From Bacteroidales bacterium (GTDB lineage: Bacteria; Bacteroidota; Bacteroidia; Bacteroidales; UBA932): a stretch of 64,000 bases of DNA. Where the stretch lies: assembly GCA_017400135.1 (NCBI GenBank), contig JAFPVJ010000019.1, positions 124,001-188,000 of the forward strand, read 5' to 3'. Position numbers and translations under genes: made by a program. This document shows, one piece after another, positions 32,505 to 41,770 of the stretch; the first letter of the stretch is position 1; every line of letters begins with the position of its first letter. The notes beneath the pieces were generated by a model. It was not told the DNA's origin. It was given only the letters and a program-made list of their open reading frames with translations, and did not search any database.

Positions 32505-33680
32505 ATGGGAAGCATCCTGATCAAAGATATTCTGCTGGACGGACGCAGGCGTAACGTACTGATCGCAGGCAAGCGTTTCCAATGCCTGGACGCGGCCGAA
32601 AGTGCTGAGGCCGAGACCGTCATCGACGGCCGCGACCTGGCCCTCCTGCCCGGCCTGTACAACACGCATACGCACGCTCCGATGACGCTGTTGCGCGGCT
32701 ACGGCGACGACAATCCCCTGGAAGTATGGTTGCACGACTATGTCTGGCCCAGCGAGGCCGGATTCAACAATGAGGATATCCGCCGCGGCTATGACATCGC
32801 TGCCCGGGAGATGGTCCGGACCGGCACCGTGTTCTTCAACGAGATGTATTTCGGCATCCGGGAGGCCGTCGACGCGGTCGTCAGGAGCGGACTGCGCGCC
32901 TGTATCGGCCTGACCGTCCTGGAAGGACATCCGCTTTCCATGACGGAGGAGGATTTCGACTTCCTGAAGGAATGGCAGGATCCGACCGGCGGGCGCATCC
33001 AGTGGGCCGTGACCCCGCATGCGCTTTATACCGTCGGCCCGGATTTGCTGAAATGGACGGCTCAGTTTGCCCAAGAGAACGGCCTGCTCCTCCACACGCA
33101 TCTTGCCGAGACCCGCACGGAGGTGGACAATTGCGTGAAGGATCACGGTATGCGACCGGTGGCCTACCTGGATTCGCTGGGGCTGCTGGGGCCGAACACG
33201 GTCGTCGCCCACTGTGTGCACGTCAACGATCAGGAGGCTGATCTGCTGGCGGAACGGCAGGTCACGATCTCCCACTGTCCCTGCTCCAACATGAAGCTCG
33301 GATCCGGCATCTTCCCCTACGAGCGCCTGATCAAGGCGGGATGCCGCATCACCCTGGGCACGGACGGCGCCTCCTCCAGCAACAACCTGGACCTGCGCGA
33401 AGCGATGAAATTCGCCGCCCTGCTGGCGAAAGTCGGCGGCAACCCGCAGCTGCTGCCCTCCTCCCAGATCTTCGACTGGGCGACCCGCTGCGGCGCGGAA
33501 GCCTTCGGAATTGATGCGGGCGTCATCGCTGAAGGCAAGCTGGCGGACTGCATCCTGGTGGACCTTGAAAACGTGAAGATGCAGCCCTGCCACGACCTGA
33601 TCTCCAATTTCGTTTATTCCGCAGATTCGTCCTGCATCGCGGGCGTGATCTGCGACGGACACATCCTTTACCAACGATGA
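32505..33680 (+). CDS. mtaD: Amidohydrolase, likely 5'-methylthioadenosine/S-adenosylhomocysteine deaminase
   Basis: 391 residues. Metal-site motif HTH at 55-57 (LYNTHTHAPM), then HTHLAET, VAHCVH, and GTDGASSSNNLD near the C-terminal third. This matches the MTA/SAH deaminase branch of the amidohydrolases (cytoplasmic purine-analog deamination); chlorohydrolase/guanine-deaminase relatives are the alternative. It overlaps the GH123-like gene by 4 nt (ATGA), so both are translated from one mRNA, although their functions do not obviously match. Confidence 0.85.
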   Translation: MGSILIKDILLDGRRRNVLIAGKRFQCLDAAESAEAETVIDGRDLALLPGLYNTHTHAPMTLLRGYGDDNPLEVWLHDYVWPSEAGFNNEDIRRGYDIAAREMVRTGTVFFNEMYFGIREAVDAVVRSGLRACIGLTVLEGHPLSMTEEDFDFLKEWQDPTGGRIQWAVTPHALYTVGPDLLKWTAQFAQENGLLLHTHLAETRTEVDNCVKDHGMRPVAYLDSLGLLGPNTVVAHCVHVNDQEADLLAERQVTISHCPCSNMKLGSGIFPYERLIKAGCRITLGTDGASSSNNLDLREAMKFAALLAKVGGNPQLLPSSQIFDWATRCGAEAFGIDAGVIAEGKLADCILVDLENVKMQPCHDLISNFVYSADSSCIAGVICDGHILYQR

Positions 33681-35341
33681 GAAAAATCCTTTTCCTGATC
33701 CTGCTTGCCCTGCTTCCCCTGACGGGACAAGCCAAGAATGACGTTGTCTTCGGCTGGGGCGACAGCGGCCGTCACTATGCTGCGACTGAAAAGCCCGCCT
33801 TCGAGAAAGCCGCCTTCCCCTTTGCCGCGTGGCGCGGCGAAAGGGTGAATGCGATGGCACTGGTCTGGAGTCCGGAAGCCCTCACGGACGTGACCGTCGA
33901 AGCCGGCGTACTCCGTTGCGGGAAGTCCGTGCTGCCTGCCACGAACCTGAAGGCATCCTTCGTCAGTTATGTGACCGGTGAAGAATTAGCTCCCCAATAC
34001 AATCAGTGCGGCAAGCGTGACACGGTCAACTGGAAGGCGATACGGGAAGCCGACCTGATCGGGCGCTACGAAGCCGTGAATGTCCCGTCCGGCTTCGTCC
34101 AGCCCGTCTGGCTCAGCATCGACGTGCCCGCGGACGCGGCTCCGGGGCGCTATAAGGGAACCCTGACTTTGAACGCCGGCGGCCGGCGGTTGACACTTCC
34201 CTATTCTCTGACCATCGGGACAAGGACGCTCACACCCCCCGCGGAGCGTCCCTTCCACCTCGACCTTTGGCAGAATCCCTATACCTTCGCGCGCATCGCG
34301 GGCGTCCGACTCTGGAGTCCCGAGCATTTCGAGGCGATGCGGCCCGTGATGGAGCAGCTCGCCCGCGCCGGGCAGAAAGTGATCACGGCCACCGTGATGA
34401 ACCGCCCCTGGAACGGCCAGACCGAAGATCCCTTCGGCTCTATGGTCACCAAGATCCGCCGGGCGGACGGCAGCTGGCTGTATGACTACACTGTCTTCGA
34501 CCTCTGGGTGGAATTCATGACCAGCGTGGGGATCGACCGGCAGATCAACTGCTACACTTTGATCCCCTGGGCGCTTTCCTTCGACTACTTCGACCAGGCC
34601 ACGGGCGCAATCGTCTATGTCAAGGCAGCGACCGACAGCCCGGAGTACGAGGATTACTGGGGCAGTTTCATCCTGGATTTCTCCCGGCACCTGCGGGAAA
34701 AGGGCTGGTTTGAGAAGACGATGATCGCGATGGACGAGCGCGGCGAAGAGGCCATGCGCAACGCCCTGACCGTCATCCATAAATACGAGCCGGAGATGAA
34801 GGTCGCCCTGGCGGGCAACTACCACGCTTCCGTCGCCGACGAGATCGACGACCTGTGCCTGGGCTTCCGCGAAGCCTGGCCGGAGGGTGTCATCGAGCGT
34901 CGGCGCGCCGAGGGGAAAGTTTCGACCTATTATACCTGCTGCGCGGAAGGTTATCCCAACACCTTCATCGCCTCTCAGCCCGTAGAAGCCTGCTGGCTGC
35001 CGCTCATCGCCCTGCAGAAAGGTACGGACGGCTATCTGCGCTGGGCCTACAACAGCTGGACCCTGGATCCCGAGCATGACGCCCGTTTCCGCAGCTGGGC
35101 CGCCGGCGATACCTACATGGTCTATCCGGAAGGCCGCACGTCGGTCCGTTTCGAAAAATTTGTCGAAGGTCTGCAGGACTATGAGAAGGCCCGGCTGCTT
35201 TTGGAAGAGTGGGCTGCCGATCCGGCCAAGGCTCGCCAGCTGGAAACGCTGAAGGCGGCCATCGCCGCCTTCAACTACGAGGAAATCACCGAGCACGGTC
35301 CAGAGCCCGCGCTCCGTCGTCTACGCGCTCTTCTGAACTGA
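33677..35341 (+). CDS. GH123-like glycoside hydrolase (DUF4091), exported
   Basis: 554 residues with a signal peptide (about 1-19). N-terminal beta-sandwich domain to about 185, then a TIM-barrel-like domain. The acidic pair D353-E354 in MIAMDERGEE fits the stabiliser/acid-base pair of GH123 beta-N-acetylgalactosaminidases, and the DGYLRWAYNSW block near 450 is typical for DUF4091. GH123 acts on glycosphingolipid or other GalNAc-containing glycans by substrate-assisted catalysis. Its 3' end overlaps that of the convergent fucP gene by 21 bp. Specificity is not proven. Confidence 0.82.
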   Translation: MRKILFLILLALLPLTGQAKNDVVFGWGDSGRHYAATEKPAFEKAAFPFAAWRGERVNAMALVWSPEALTDVTVEAGVLRCGKSVLPATNLKASFVSYVTGEELAPQYNQCGKRDTVNWKAIREADLIGRYEAVNVPSGFVQPVWLSIDVPADAAPGRYKGTLTLNAGGRRLTLPYSLTIGTRTLTPPAERPFHLDLWQNPYTFARIAGVRLWSPEHFEAMRPVMEQLARAGQKVITATVMNRPWNGQTEDPFGSMVTKIRRADGSWLYDYTVFDLWVEFMTSVGIDRQINCYTLIPWALSFDYFDQATGAIVYVKAATDSPEYEDYWGSFILDFSRHLREKGWFEKTMIAMDERGEEAMRNALTVIHKYEPEMKVALAGNYHASVADEIDDLCLGFREAWPEGVIERRRAEGKVSTYYTCCAEGYPNTFIASQPVEACWLPLIALQKGTDGYLRWAYNSWTLDPEHDARFRSWAAGDTYMVYPEGRTSVRFEKFVEGLQDYEKARLLLEEWAADPAKARQLETLKAAIAAFNYEEITEHGPEPALRRLRALLN

Positions 35342-36625
35342 CATCCGCCGGTAACAGCGCCAGCCGAAGGTCATCACGGCAATGAAGCAGATCAACGGCA
35401 GGACAAAGCTGACGTTGACCGCCGGATGCCCGGCCACGGTGCCCAGGTCGATGATCGAACCCTGGAGCGGCGGCAGGATCGAACCGCCCACGATCGCCAT
35501 CACCAGGAACGCAGCCCCCAGCTGGCTGTCCTCCGGTGCCACATCTTCCAGCGCAATGCCGTAGATCGTCGGGAACATCAGTGACATGAAAGCGCTGATC
35601 GCCACCAGGCAGCCCAGGCCCAGCGGACCCACGAAAACGATAGCCCCAATCGTACAGACGGCTGCCAGCGCCCCGAAGATCGCCAGGAGCTTCCGTGAAT
35701 TGACATACTTCATCAGGAAGGTCGCGATGAACCGGAAGCACAGGAACATCGCCATCGCGATGATGTTGTACTTCTGCGCAGTAGCCTTGTCGATGCCCAG
35801 GTTGTCGGCATACTGGATGATGAAGGTCCAGACCATGATCTGCGCGCCCACGTAGAAGACCTGCGCCAACACGCCTTCCCGGTAGGAAACATTACGCCAC
35901 AGACGGCCCATCGTGCCTTTCGTCTTCACACCCGAGCCCGCCGTCTTCGGCATCTTGGTCAAAGCGATCACCAGCAGCACCACCAGCACGACGACGCCCA
36001 GCACGACGTATGCGTTGCGGATCGCAGCCAGGTCGTGCACGCGCATCGCGGCCTTTTCAGCCTCCGGCAGCGTGTCGAAGATCAACTTGCCGGACGCATC
36101 GCGGCAATGGTCGCTCAGCAGGTTCGGCAGCACCACCCAGGATGCCACCGCCATGCCGGTCAGCGAACCCATCGGGTTGAAGGACTGCGACAGGTTGAGC
36201 CGGCGCGTGGACGTCTCCTTGGAGCCCAGCGAAAGGATGAACGGGTTGGCCGTCGTCTCCAGGAACGCCAGACCGAAGGTCAGGATGTACAGGGAGAAGC
36301 AGAAGAAGGTGAAACTCTGCCGCGCCGCTGCCGGAATGAAGAGGAACGCCCCGATCGCATACAGCGCCAGACCCAGCAGGATGCCGCTCTTGTAGCTGTA
36401 ACGCCGGATGAAAAGCGCCGCGGGCACGGCCATCGTCGCATAGCCCCCATAGAAGGCGAACTGGATCAGCGACGCCTTGGCGGCGGACAGCTCCATGATC
36501 GTCTGGAAGCCCGCCACCATCGGGTTGGTGATGTCGTTCGCAAAGCCCCAGAGGGCGAAAAGCGTGGTTATGAGGATGAACGGCAGCAAATACTGCCGTT
36601 CAACCAGTTTCGAAGACGTAGCCAT
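35321..36625 (-). CDS. fucP: FucP-like sugar:H+ symporter (MFS)
   Basis: 434 residues with about 12 membrane helices. LFALWGFANDITNPMV near 18-33 and LAFLETTANPFI are strong FucP-group marks. FucP brings L-fucose into the cell with protons. The ATG shares bases with the fucI stop (TAATG), showing translational coupling. Related glucose/galactose symporters (GluP) look alike, but coupling to fucI settles fucose as the likely substrate. Confidence 0.92.
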   Translation of the reverse strand: MATSSKLVERQYLLPFILITTLFALWGFANDITNPMVAGFQTIMELSAAKASLIQFAFYGGYATMAVPAALFIRRYSYKSGILLGLALYAIGAFLFIPAAARQSFTFFCFSLYILTFGLAFLETTANPFILSLGSKETSTRRLNLSQSFNPMGSLTGMAVASWVVLPNLLSDHCRDASGKLIFDTLPEAEKAAMRVHDLAAIRNAYVVLGVVVLVVLLVIALTKMPKTAGSGVKTKGTMGRLWRNVSYREGVLAQVFYVGAQIMVWTFIIQYADNLGIDKATAQKYNIIAMAMFLCFRFIATFLMKYVNSRKLLAIFGALAAVCTIGAIVFVGPLGLGCLVAISAFMSLMFPTIYGIALEDVAPEDSQLGAAFLVMAIVGGSILPPLQGSIIDLGTVAGHPAVNVSFVLPLICFIAVMTFGWRCYRRMSVQKSA

Positions 36626-38445
36626 TACTTGTAGATCGGTCCGAAGTTAGCGCAGGCGCGATAATCGGCGCCCTCCTTGTCCATACCGAAAGCGTTCCAC
36701 GCCGCCGGGCGGAAGATCTTCTCCTCGGCGACATTGTGCATGCACACGGGGATGCGCAGGATGGAAGCGAGGGTGATCAGGTCCGCACCGATGTGGCCGT
36801 AGGAGATGGCTCCGTGGTTGGCGCCCCAGTTGTTCATCACGCTGTAGACGTCCTTGAAGCAGTCCTTCGTGGGATCCAGGCGAGGCACGAACCAGGTCGT
36901 CGGCCAGGTCGGGTCGGTGCGCTTGTCGAGGATGTCGTGTACGTGTTTCGGCAGTTCGGCCGTCCAGCCTTCCGCGATCTGCAGCACGGGGCCGAGGCCA
37001 TCCACGAGGTTGAGACGCAGCATGGTCATCGGCATGCCGCCCCGGGTCACGAAGTGGGCGCTGTAGCCGCCGCCGCGGAAGTAGTCGCGGTCCGCCGGCA
37101 TCCAGTTGGTCGCCTTCAGGCAGGCTTCCACGTCGGTCTGGTCCATGTTCCAGGGCTCCTTGATCGTCGGGCCTCCCTGGGCGTCGCACATCGCGCCGGT
37201 GGCGTCGAGCGTCGTGGCGCCGGAGTTGATCAGGTGGATGAATCCGCCGGCCGCCAGGCCTTCGGGGGCCTCGCCCGTCACGCGCTTGACCGCCTCGGGG
37301 CTCCAGTAGGTGCGCACGTCGCTGAACATCATGCCGCGGTTGGACAGCAGATGGCCGAAGAGCATCGCCAGGCCGTTCATCGCGTCATTCTCGGTCGCCA
37401 GGATGTAGGGCTCGCGGATGCCGTTCCAGTCGAAAGAGGAGCACATCAGGGACTCGGGGAAGTCGAAATTGGGCTTGTAGTCGGTCCACTGGCGCTGGCC
37501 CTGGACGCCGCCCGCAATCGCGTTGTGGCCGAGGGCCTCTTCCTTGTAACCCAGCTCGAGGAGCTTCGGGTTGCCGTACATCAGGTCGCGGATGATCATC
37601 ATGTTCTTGACCGTGAACTCCCAGTCGGCGTCCTTCTCCGCGCGGTTCTTGCCCTTGCCCTTGCCGTTGAACGTGGTCATCGGGGTACCCGGGAAGAGCG
37701 GACGGTCCTCGTTGTAGTCGTGGCCCTCCTGCGGCTTGCAATACTTCTCGACCCACTCCATCGCCTTCTTGAACTCTTCGGGATCATAGATGCCGAAGTC
37801 CACGCGACGCAGGATCTCGACCAGCGAGACATACTCCGCGCGCATGCCGAGGTACTTCTGCAGGAAGTCGGCGTCCACGATGGAACCGGCGATGCCCATG
37901 CAGGTGTTTCCCATCGACAGATAGCTCTTGCCACGCATCGTGGCGACCGCCTGGGCCGCGCGGGCGAAGCGGAGGATCTTCTCCGCCACGTCGGCGGGAA
38001 TGGTGTTGTCATTCAGATCCTGCACGTCGTGACCATAGATGCCGAACGCGGGCAGGCCCTTCTGGGCGTGGGCAGCCAGGACGGCGGCGAGATACACCGC
38101 GCCCGGACGCTCCGTGCCGTTGAAGCCCCAGACGGCCTTCGGCCAATGGGGATTCATGTCCATGGTCTCGGAACCATAGCACCAGCAGGAAGTCACCGTG
38201 ATGGTGCTGCCGACCCCCTCGCGGGTGAATTTCTCCTCGCAGGCCGCCGCCTCGGCCACGCGGCCGATGGTGCTGTCCGCGATGACGCACTCCACGGGCG
38301 ATCCGTCGCCGTTGTGCACGTTCGAAGAAATCAGGTCCGCCACGGCGTGGGCCAGGGCCATCGTCTTTTCTTCCAATGCTTCACGCACCCCGCCCTGACG
38401 TCCGTCGATGGTGGGGCGAATACCGATTTTAGGATAAGTAGCCAT
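36625..38445 (-). CDS. fucI: L-fucose isomerase
   Basis: 606 residues, close to the usual length. It converts L-fucose to L-fuculose, the first step of fucose breakdown. Residues E352 (ATENDAMN) and D376 (MFSDVRTYW) sit 24 apart, as do the metal-binding Glu and Asp of the E. coli enzyme. [12 protein letters not shown] and the [12 protein letters not shown] block are family marks. It starts 36 nt after the sialate esterase stop and is coupled to fucP. Genes for fuculokinase and aldolase are not in the window. Confidence 0.95.
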   Translation of the reverse strand: MATYPKIGIRPTIDGRQGGVREALEEKTMALAHAVADLISSNVHNGDGSPVECVIADSTIGRVAEAAACEEKFTREGVGSTITVTSCWCYGSETMDMNPHWPKAVWGFNGTERPGAVYLAAVLAAHAQKGLPAFGIYGHDVQDLNDNTIPADVAEKILRFARAAQAVATMRGKSYLSMGNTCMGIAGSIVDADFLQKYLGMRAEYVSLVEILRRVDFGIYDPEEFKKAMEWVEKYCKPQEGHDYNEDRPLFPGTPMTTFNGKGKGKNRAEKDADWEFTVKNMMIIRDLMYGNPKLLELGYKEEALGHNAIAGGVQGQRQWTDYKPNFDFPESLMCSSFDWNGIREPYILATENDAMNGLAMLFGHLLSNRGMMFSDVRTYWSPEAVKRVTGEAPEGLAAGGFIHLINSGATTLDATGAMCDAQGGPTIKEPWNMDQTDVEACLKATNWMPADRDYFRGGGYSAHFVTRGGMPMTMLRLNLVDGLGPVLQIAEGWTAELPKHVHDILDKRTDPTWPTTWFVPRLDPTKDCFKDVYSVMNNWGANHGAISYGHIGADLITLASILRIPVCMHNVAEEKIFRPAAWNAFGMDKEGADYRACANFGPIYK

Positions 38446-38481
38446 AGTGTTTCTTAAATTATTGTTTTGATATATGATTCG

Positions 38482-40530
38482 TCATAACTTACCGTAAGTA
38501 ACGCCCGGCCAGTCGTCGGTGCGGAAGGGCCAGGCGGGCAGACCCTCTGAGTTGAAGAGGTTGCAGATAGGGTTGGCACCCCAGGCGTAGCGGACGGCCA
38601 GGGGATGCGGAACATCAGGGCAGGAGACGATAACCTCGTCACCGTCGATGACGGCCTGGGCCCAGTGCCAGACACGGTCGGGGCCGGCGATCTGGAAGCC
38701 GCAAAGGATGCCAGACTCAGCTTTCTGCACCATATCAAAGTCCATTCCAGCCTTGCCGTAACGGAGTTCGGCGTAGTCACCGGAAGGCAGGACGCACAAA
38801 CCGCCCGCCTCATCGCTGAAGCGGACACGGACACAGCCGTCCCCTATCTTATACGATGCAAACTTAGGCCCGTCGCAGACGACTTTCCGACCATAATCCC
38901 GGGCCAGGGCCAGCCGGGCCAGCCGCTCCCCTACCTCCTGCTTGTGTACCGGATGGATGTCCTCGGCTTCGCCCATATCGATGATGCAGGCCATGCCGAC
39001 CTGGTCAACCACCTGCGTGGCGAGCGTCTGCGCCTCGCGCAGTTCGGCCCAGTCATTATCCCCCGCCACGCGCGTAACCGGCTTGAAACCAGCTAGCTGC
39101 GTGATGTAGAAGGGGAAATCATAGCCCCAGAGCCGGCGCCAGTCGAGGACCATGTCCGCCATCAGGTCGCGGTAGCGGTACGCCTTGTCGGCGTTGGACT
39201 CGCCCTGGTACCAGATCGCACCCTTGATGGCGTAGGGTGCAAGCGGACGGAGCATCCCGTTGTAGAGCACCGTCGCGAGGTTGGGCTCGCGGGCGGCCGA
39301 ACGGGGAATTCCCTCGAAAGAAACGGACAGGGCCACCTTCCATTCGTTGTCCAGGCGTATCCTGCGGCCGTCGGGACCCTCGACAAAAAGCAAAGAGGCA
39401 TCCCCGTACAGACCGCCGTTGCCGTGGTCGTCCACATTACGCACGCTGATGACGGCCTTGCCGCCTTTCACCATACGCCCCGGAATGGTATAGACGCGCA
39501 GCTTGCTCCACAGGCGACTGAAGCCCACCAGGTCCCCGTTCCAATAGGTCTCGTCGAAATCGTCGACCGTACCCAGACTGAGGGTCAAGTCCTGACCGGC
39601 CCATTCCGCAGGAATGTCGATCTCCTTGCGGAACCAGAAGATGCCGTTGGTTGCGGGCCAGAGCTGCTGGACGACGAGCGGCAGGTCAATGGTCCGCCAG
39701 GCACCGTCGTTATAACTGGGCTGGGCCCAGACGGGCACGCCGCCGATCGTGCCGAGATCCGATGCGGTCGCCCGCTTCATGAAGGCATCGATCTGCGTTT
39801 GGAAAGACTCTTCCCGCTCGGCCTCGGAATCGGGCAGGGCCCGAACCATGGCGAGCGGCTCCTGCATCTCGGGATAGCCCTTCAGCGCATCTTCGCTCAT
39901 CCAGGCTTCGATGATGGTGCCCCCCCAGCTGGTATGGATGATCCCGACGGGGACTTTCAACTCCTGCAGGAGCCGCTGACCAAAGAACCAGCCAACGGCG
40001 GAGAAATGCGGAATCGTGCCGGGAGAAGACTCCTCCCAGCCACCGCCCTCGGCCTCGAAGGACTCGTGCGGGACCATCCCGGTAGAACGGGAAACCGTCA
40101 GCATACGCACGTCCGCCCAGTCCGAAGCGGAGTTGATCCGATCCGTGAAAAAGTCGATGAAGCGCTCGTGTCCGAAGGTCCGCTCCATGTTGGACTGGCC
40201 CGAAGCAAGCCATACCTCCCCTGCCACCACATTCTTCAACACTACGGGCTCTCCGTCGGAAACCGTTAGCGTATATTTCCTAAAACCGCCTTTCGGCGTG
40301 GGAATGCGAACCTGCCAGCAGCCGTCGGCATCCGCCTCCGTCCGGTAGGTCTTCCCGTTCCACGAAGGAATGACGATCACCGTGGCACCGGGTGCTGCCT
40401 TGCCCCAGACGGGGGCCTGGCAGTTCTGCTGCAGCACCATGTTGTCAGTGAACAGGGGCGTCAGCTGCACCTTCGCACCGGCAGACAGGGCCGCCAGTAC
40501 CAAAAGGCCGGACACGAGGATCTTTTTCAT
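38482..40530 (-). CDS. Sialate O-acetylesterase-like SGNH hydrolase
   Basis: 682 residues from the ATG at 40530 (a GTG two codons earlier is also possible). Signal peptide about 1-19. N-terminal beta domain, then SGNH motif I with nucleophile S113 (LASGQSNME). GIIHTSWGGTIIEAW and GAIWYQGESN are the other conserved blocks of the SASA family, and an inserted jelly-roll-like domain lies near 270-390. Such enzymes remove O-acetyl groups from sialic acid so that sialidases can act. The link with fucI/fucP points to mucin-type glycans. Confidence 0.9.
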   Translation of the reverse strand: MKKILVSGLLVLAALSAGAKVQLTPLFTDNMVLQQNCQAPVWGKAAPGATVIVIPSWNGKTYRTEADADGCWQVRIPTPKGGFRKYTLTVSDGEPVVLKNVVAGEVWLASGQSNMERTFGHERFIDFFTDRINSASDWADVRMLTVSRSTGMVPHESFEAEGGGWEESSPGTIPHFSAVGWFFGQRLLQELKVPVGIIHTSWGGTIIEAWMSEDALKGYPEMQEPLAMVRALPDSEAEREESFQTQIDAFMKRATASDLGTIGGVPVWAQPSYNDGAWRTIDLPLVVQQLWPATNGIFWFRKEIDIPAEWAGQDLTLSLGTVDDFDETYWNGDLVGFSRLWSKLRVYTIPGRMVKGGKAVISVRNVDDHGNGGLYGDASLLFVEGPDGRRIRLDNEWKVALSVSFEGIPRSAAREPNLATVLYNGMLRPLAPYAIKGAIWYQGESNADKAYRYRDLMADMVLDWRRLWGYDFPFYITQLAGFKPVTRVAGDNDWAELREAQTLATQVVDQVGMACIIDMGEAEDIHPVHKQEVGERLARLALARDYGRKVVCDGPKFASYKIGDGCVRVRFSDEAGGLCVLPSGDYAELRYGKAGMDFDMVQKAESGILCGFQIAGPDRVWHWAQAVIDGDEVIVSCPDVPHPLAVRYAWGANPICNLFNSEGLPAWPFRTDDWPGVTYGKL

Positions 40531-40535
40531 GCGCA

Positions 40536-41165
40536 CTACTCCAAACTCTCGACCTGTACGCCCGGCAGGGCACTCAGGCGGGAAAGCAAGTCGGTGAAAC
40601 TTAAGCGCTTGGGCACATACAGGGAAACCTCCGCCTCGTATGTGTCCCCATTCCGCCGGATCGAGAAATCCTTCACGTCCTTTCCCAGATGCTGGACGGC
40701 ATCCGTCAGCGCCGTCGCATCCACGGCCGACAGGACGGCGGTCATGTCCTTTCCGCCCAGCTTGAAGGAATAGAAACTGAGCGCTTCCAGGCCGATCAGG
40801 GCCAGGACGGCGCAGATGACGCTGAGGACATACAATCCGCAGCCGATACCCATGCCTACCGCACCCGTCACCCAGAGTGAAGCCGCCGTGGTAAGGCCGC
40901 TGACATGCTTCTTCTTCATGATGATGCCGCCACCGATGAAACCGATGCCGGTCACGACGCCCGCGGCAACCCGTGCGGCGTCAAACCGAGCAGCATCCGG
41001 GAAACCGAACTGGGAAATGATCATGAACAGGGCGGAACCCAGCGCCACCATCATGTGGGTGCGGACGCCGGCGTTCTTGGCGCGGAGCTCCCGCTCATAG
41101 CCGATCAGGGCGCCCAGGCCGGCGGCAGCCAGCAGGCGGAGTGCAAGTTGGAGGGTAATGGACAT
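40536..41165 (-). CDS. MgtC/SapB family membrane protein
   Basis: 209 residues from the ATG at 41165; the frame is open further upstream through the tRNA terminator and is not used. About four or five membrane helices with GALIGYERELRAKNAGVRTHMMVALGSALFM and GIGFIGGGIIMK, both standard MgtC marks. The C-terminal part (about 140-209) is a small soluble domain that resembles an ACT-like fold. MgtC proteins take part in growth at low Mg2+ or act on F-type ATPase; transport itself is not shown. A TATATTTG box is at 41208-41201. The stop overlaps or abuts the esterase start. Confidence 0.88.
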   Translation of the reverse strand: MSITLQLALRLLAAAGLGALIGYERELRAKNAGVRTHMMVALGSALFMIISQFGFPDAARFDAARVAAGVVTGIGFIGGGIIMKKKHVSGLTTAASLWVTGAVGMGIGCGLYVLSVICAVLALIGLEALSFYSFKLGGKDMTAVLSAVDATALTDAVQHLGKDVKDFSIRRNGDTYEAEVSLYVPKRLSFTDLLSRLSALPGVQVESLE

Positions 41166-41222
41166 ATCGTTATTCGTTTCAGTGCTTGTATACCGAATAA
41201 CAAATATAGTGAATATTTCCAT

Positions 41223-41258
41223 AAAAAAAGACCCAAAAGTCTGGGTGACTTTTGGGTC
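41223..41258 (-). terminator. Terminator after tRNA-Pro
   Basis: A 12-bp perfect stem, GACCCAAAAGTC (41230-41241)/GACTTTTGGGTC (41247-41258), followed on the minus strand by seven U. Confidence 0.9.
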
Positions 41259-41265
41259 AGTTAGG

Positions 41266-41339
41266 TCGGGATGATCCGACTCGAACGGACGACCTCCACG
41301 TCCCGAACGTGGCACGCTAGCCAACTGCGCTACATCCCG
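41266..41339 (-). tRNA. tRNA-Pro (CGG)
   Basis: A 74-nt cloverleaf. The acceptor stem CGGGATG/CATCCCG leaves A as discriminator; CCA is not encoded. The anticodon stem CCACG/CGTGG encloses TTCGGGA with anticodon CGG followed by G37. It sits downstream of rpsT, before a strong terminator. Confidence 0.94.
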
Positions 41340-41340
41340 A

Positions 41341-41363
41341 AAAGAAGCTGCACAAGGCAGCTC
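41341..41363 (-). terminator. Terminator after rpsT
   Basis: AGCTGC (41347-41352)/GCAGCT (41358-41363) with a 5-nt loop, followed on the minus strand by CTTCTTTT. It lies between rpsT and tRNA-Pro, 2 nt before the tRNA, so read-through may be needed for the tRNA, or it may be an RNA-processing structure. Confidence 0.55.
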
Positions 41364-41370
41364 CTCAATC

Positions 41371-41622
41371 CTAAAGCTTATTGATGTAAACAGCGAGGCC
41401 GCTCTTGAGGTTGGAAGCCTTGTTCTTGTGGATCAGGCCCATCTTTGCGAGCTTGTCGATCATCGCGTACACCTTGGGCGCGGCGGTGACGGCAGCCTCT
41501 TTGTCAGTCGTGTTCCTGAGGGCGCGGATCGCGTTCCTCGTACTCTTTGCATAATACTTGTTATGCAATCTGTGCCTTTCGCTCTGGCGAATGCACTTCT
41601 CTGCAGATGCGTTGTTTGCCAT
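41371..41622 (-). CDS. rpsT: 30S ribosomal protein S20
   Basis: 83 residues, highly basic and helical, full length for S20. [22 protein letters not shown] and [12 protein letters not shown] are the conserved rRNA-binding parts. S20 binds 16S rRNA early in 30S assembly. It is flanked by tRNA-Glu upstream and tRNA-Pro downstream on the same strand. Confidence 0.97.
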   Translation of the reverse strand: MANNASAEKCIRQSERHRLHNKYYAKSTRNAIRALRNTTDKEAAVTAAPKVYAMIDKLAKMGLIHKNKASNLKSGLAVYINKL

Positions 41623-41642
41623 TATTTTTGTTTTTTATATTC

Positions 41643-41717
41643 TGGTAGTGGGTAGGAGAATCGAACTCCTATTGCGGGAATGAAAATCCCGAGTACTAGC
41701 CGTTATACGAACCCACC
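41643..41717 (-). tRNA. tRNA-Glu (TTC)
   Basis: 75 nt including an encoded CCA. Acceptor stem GGTGGGT/ACCCACT with one G-U pair, discriminator A. The anticodon stem CGGGA/TCCCG encloses TTTTCAT with anticodon TTC. It precedes rpsT by 20 nt. Confidence 0.95.
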
Positions 41718-41732
41718 GCGTATTTGGGACTG

Positions 41733-41763
41733 CAAAGGTAGATAATTATTTTTACAAGACAAA
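41733..41763 (-). promoter_or_regulatory. Promoter of tRNA-Glu/rpsT
   Basis: On the minus strand TTTG (41763-41760), 19-bp spacer, TACCTTTG (41740-41733), 15 nt before the tRNA. It is the same box pair and spacing as for tRNA-Asn. Confidence 0.82.
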
Positions 41764-41770
41764 ATATTTT

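Noticed and set aside
36736..38457. 573-codon plus-strand frame opposite fucI
   Set aside because: Exact antisense of the fucose isomerase gene with no recognisable domain.
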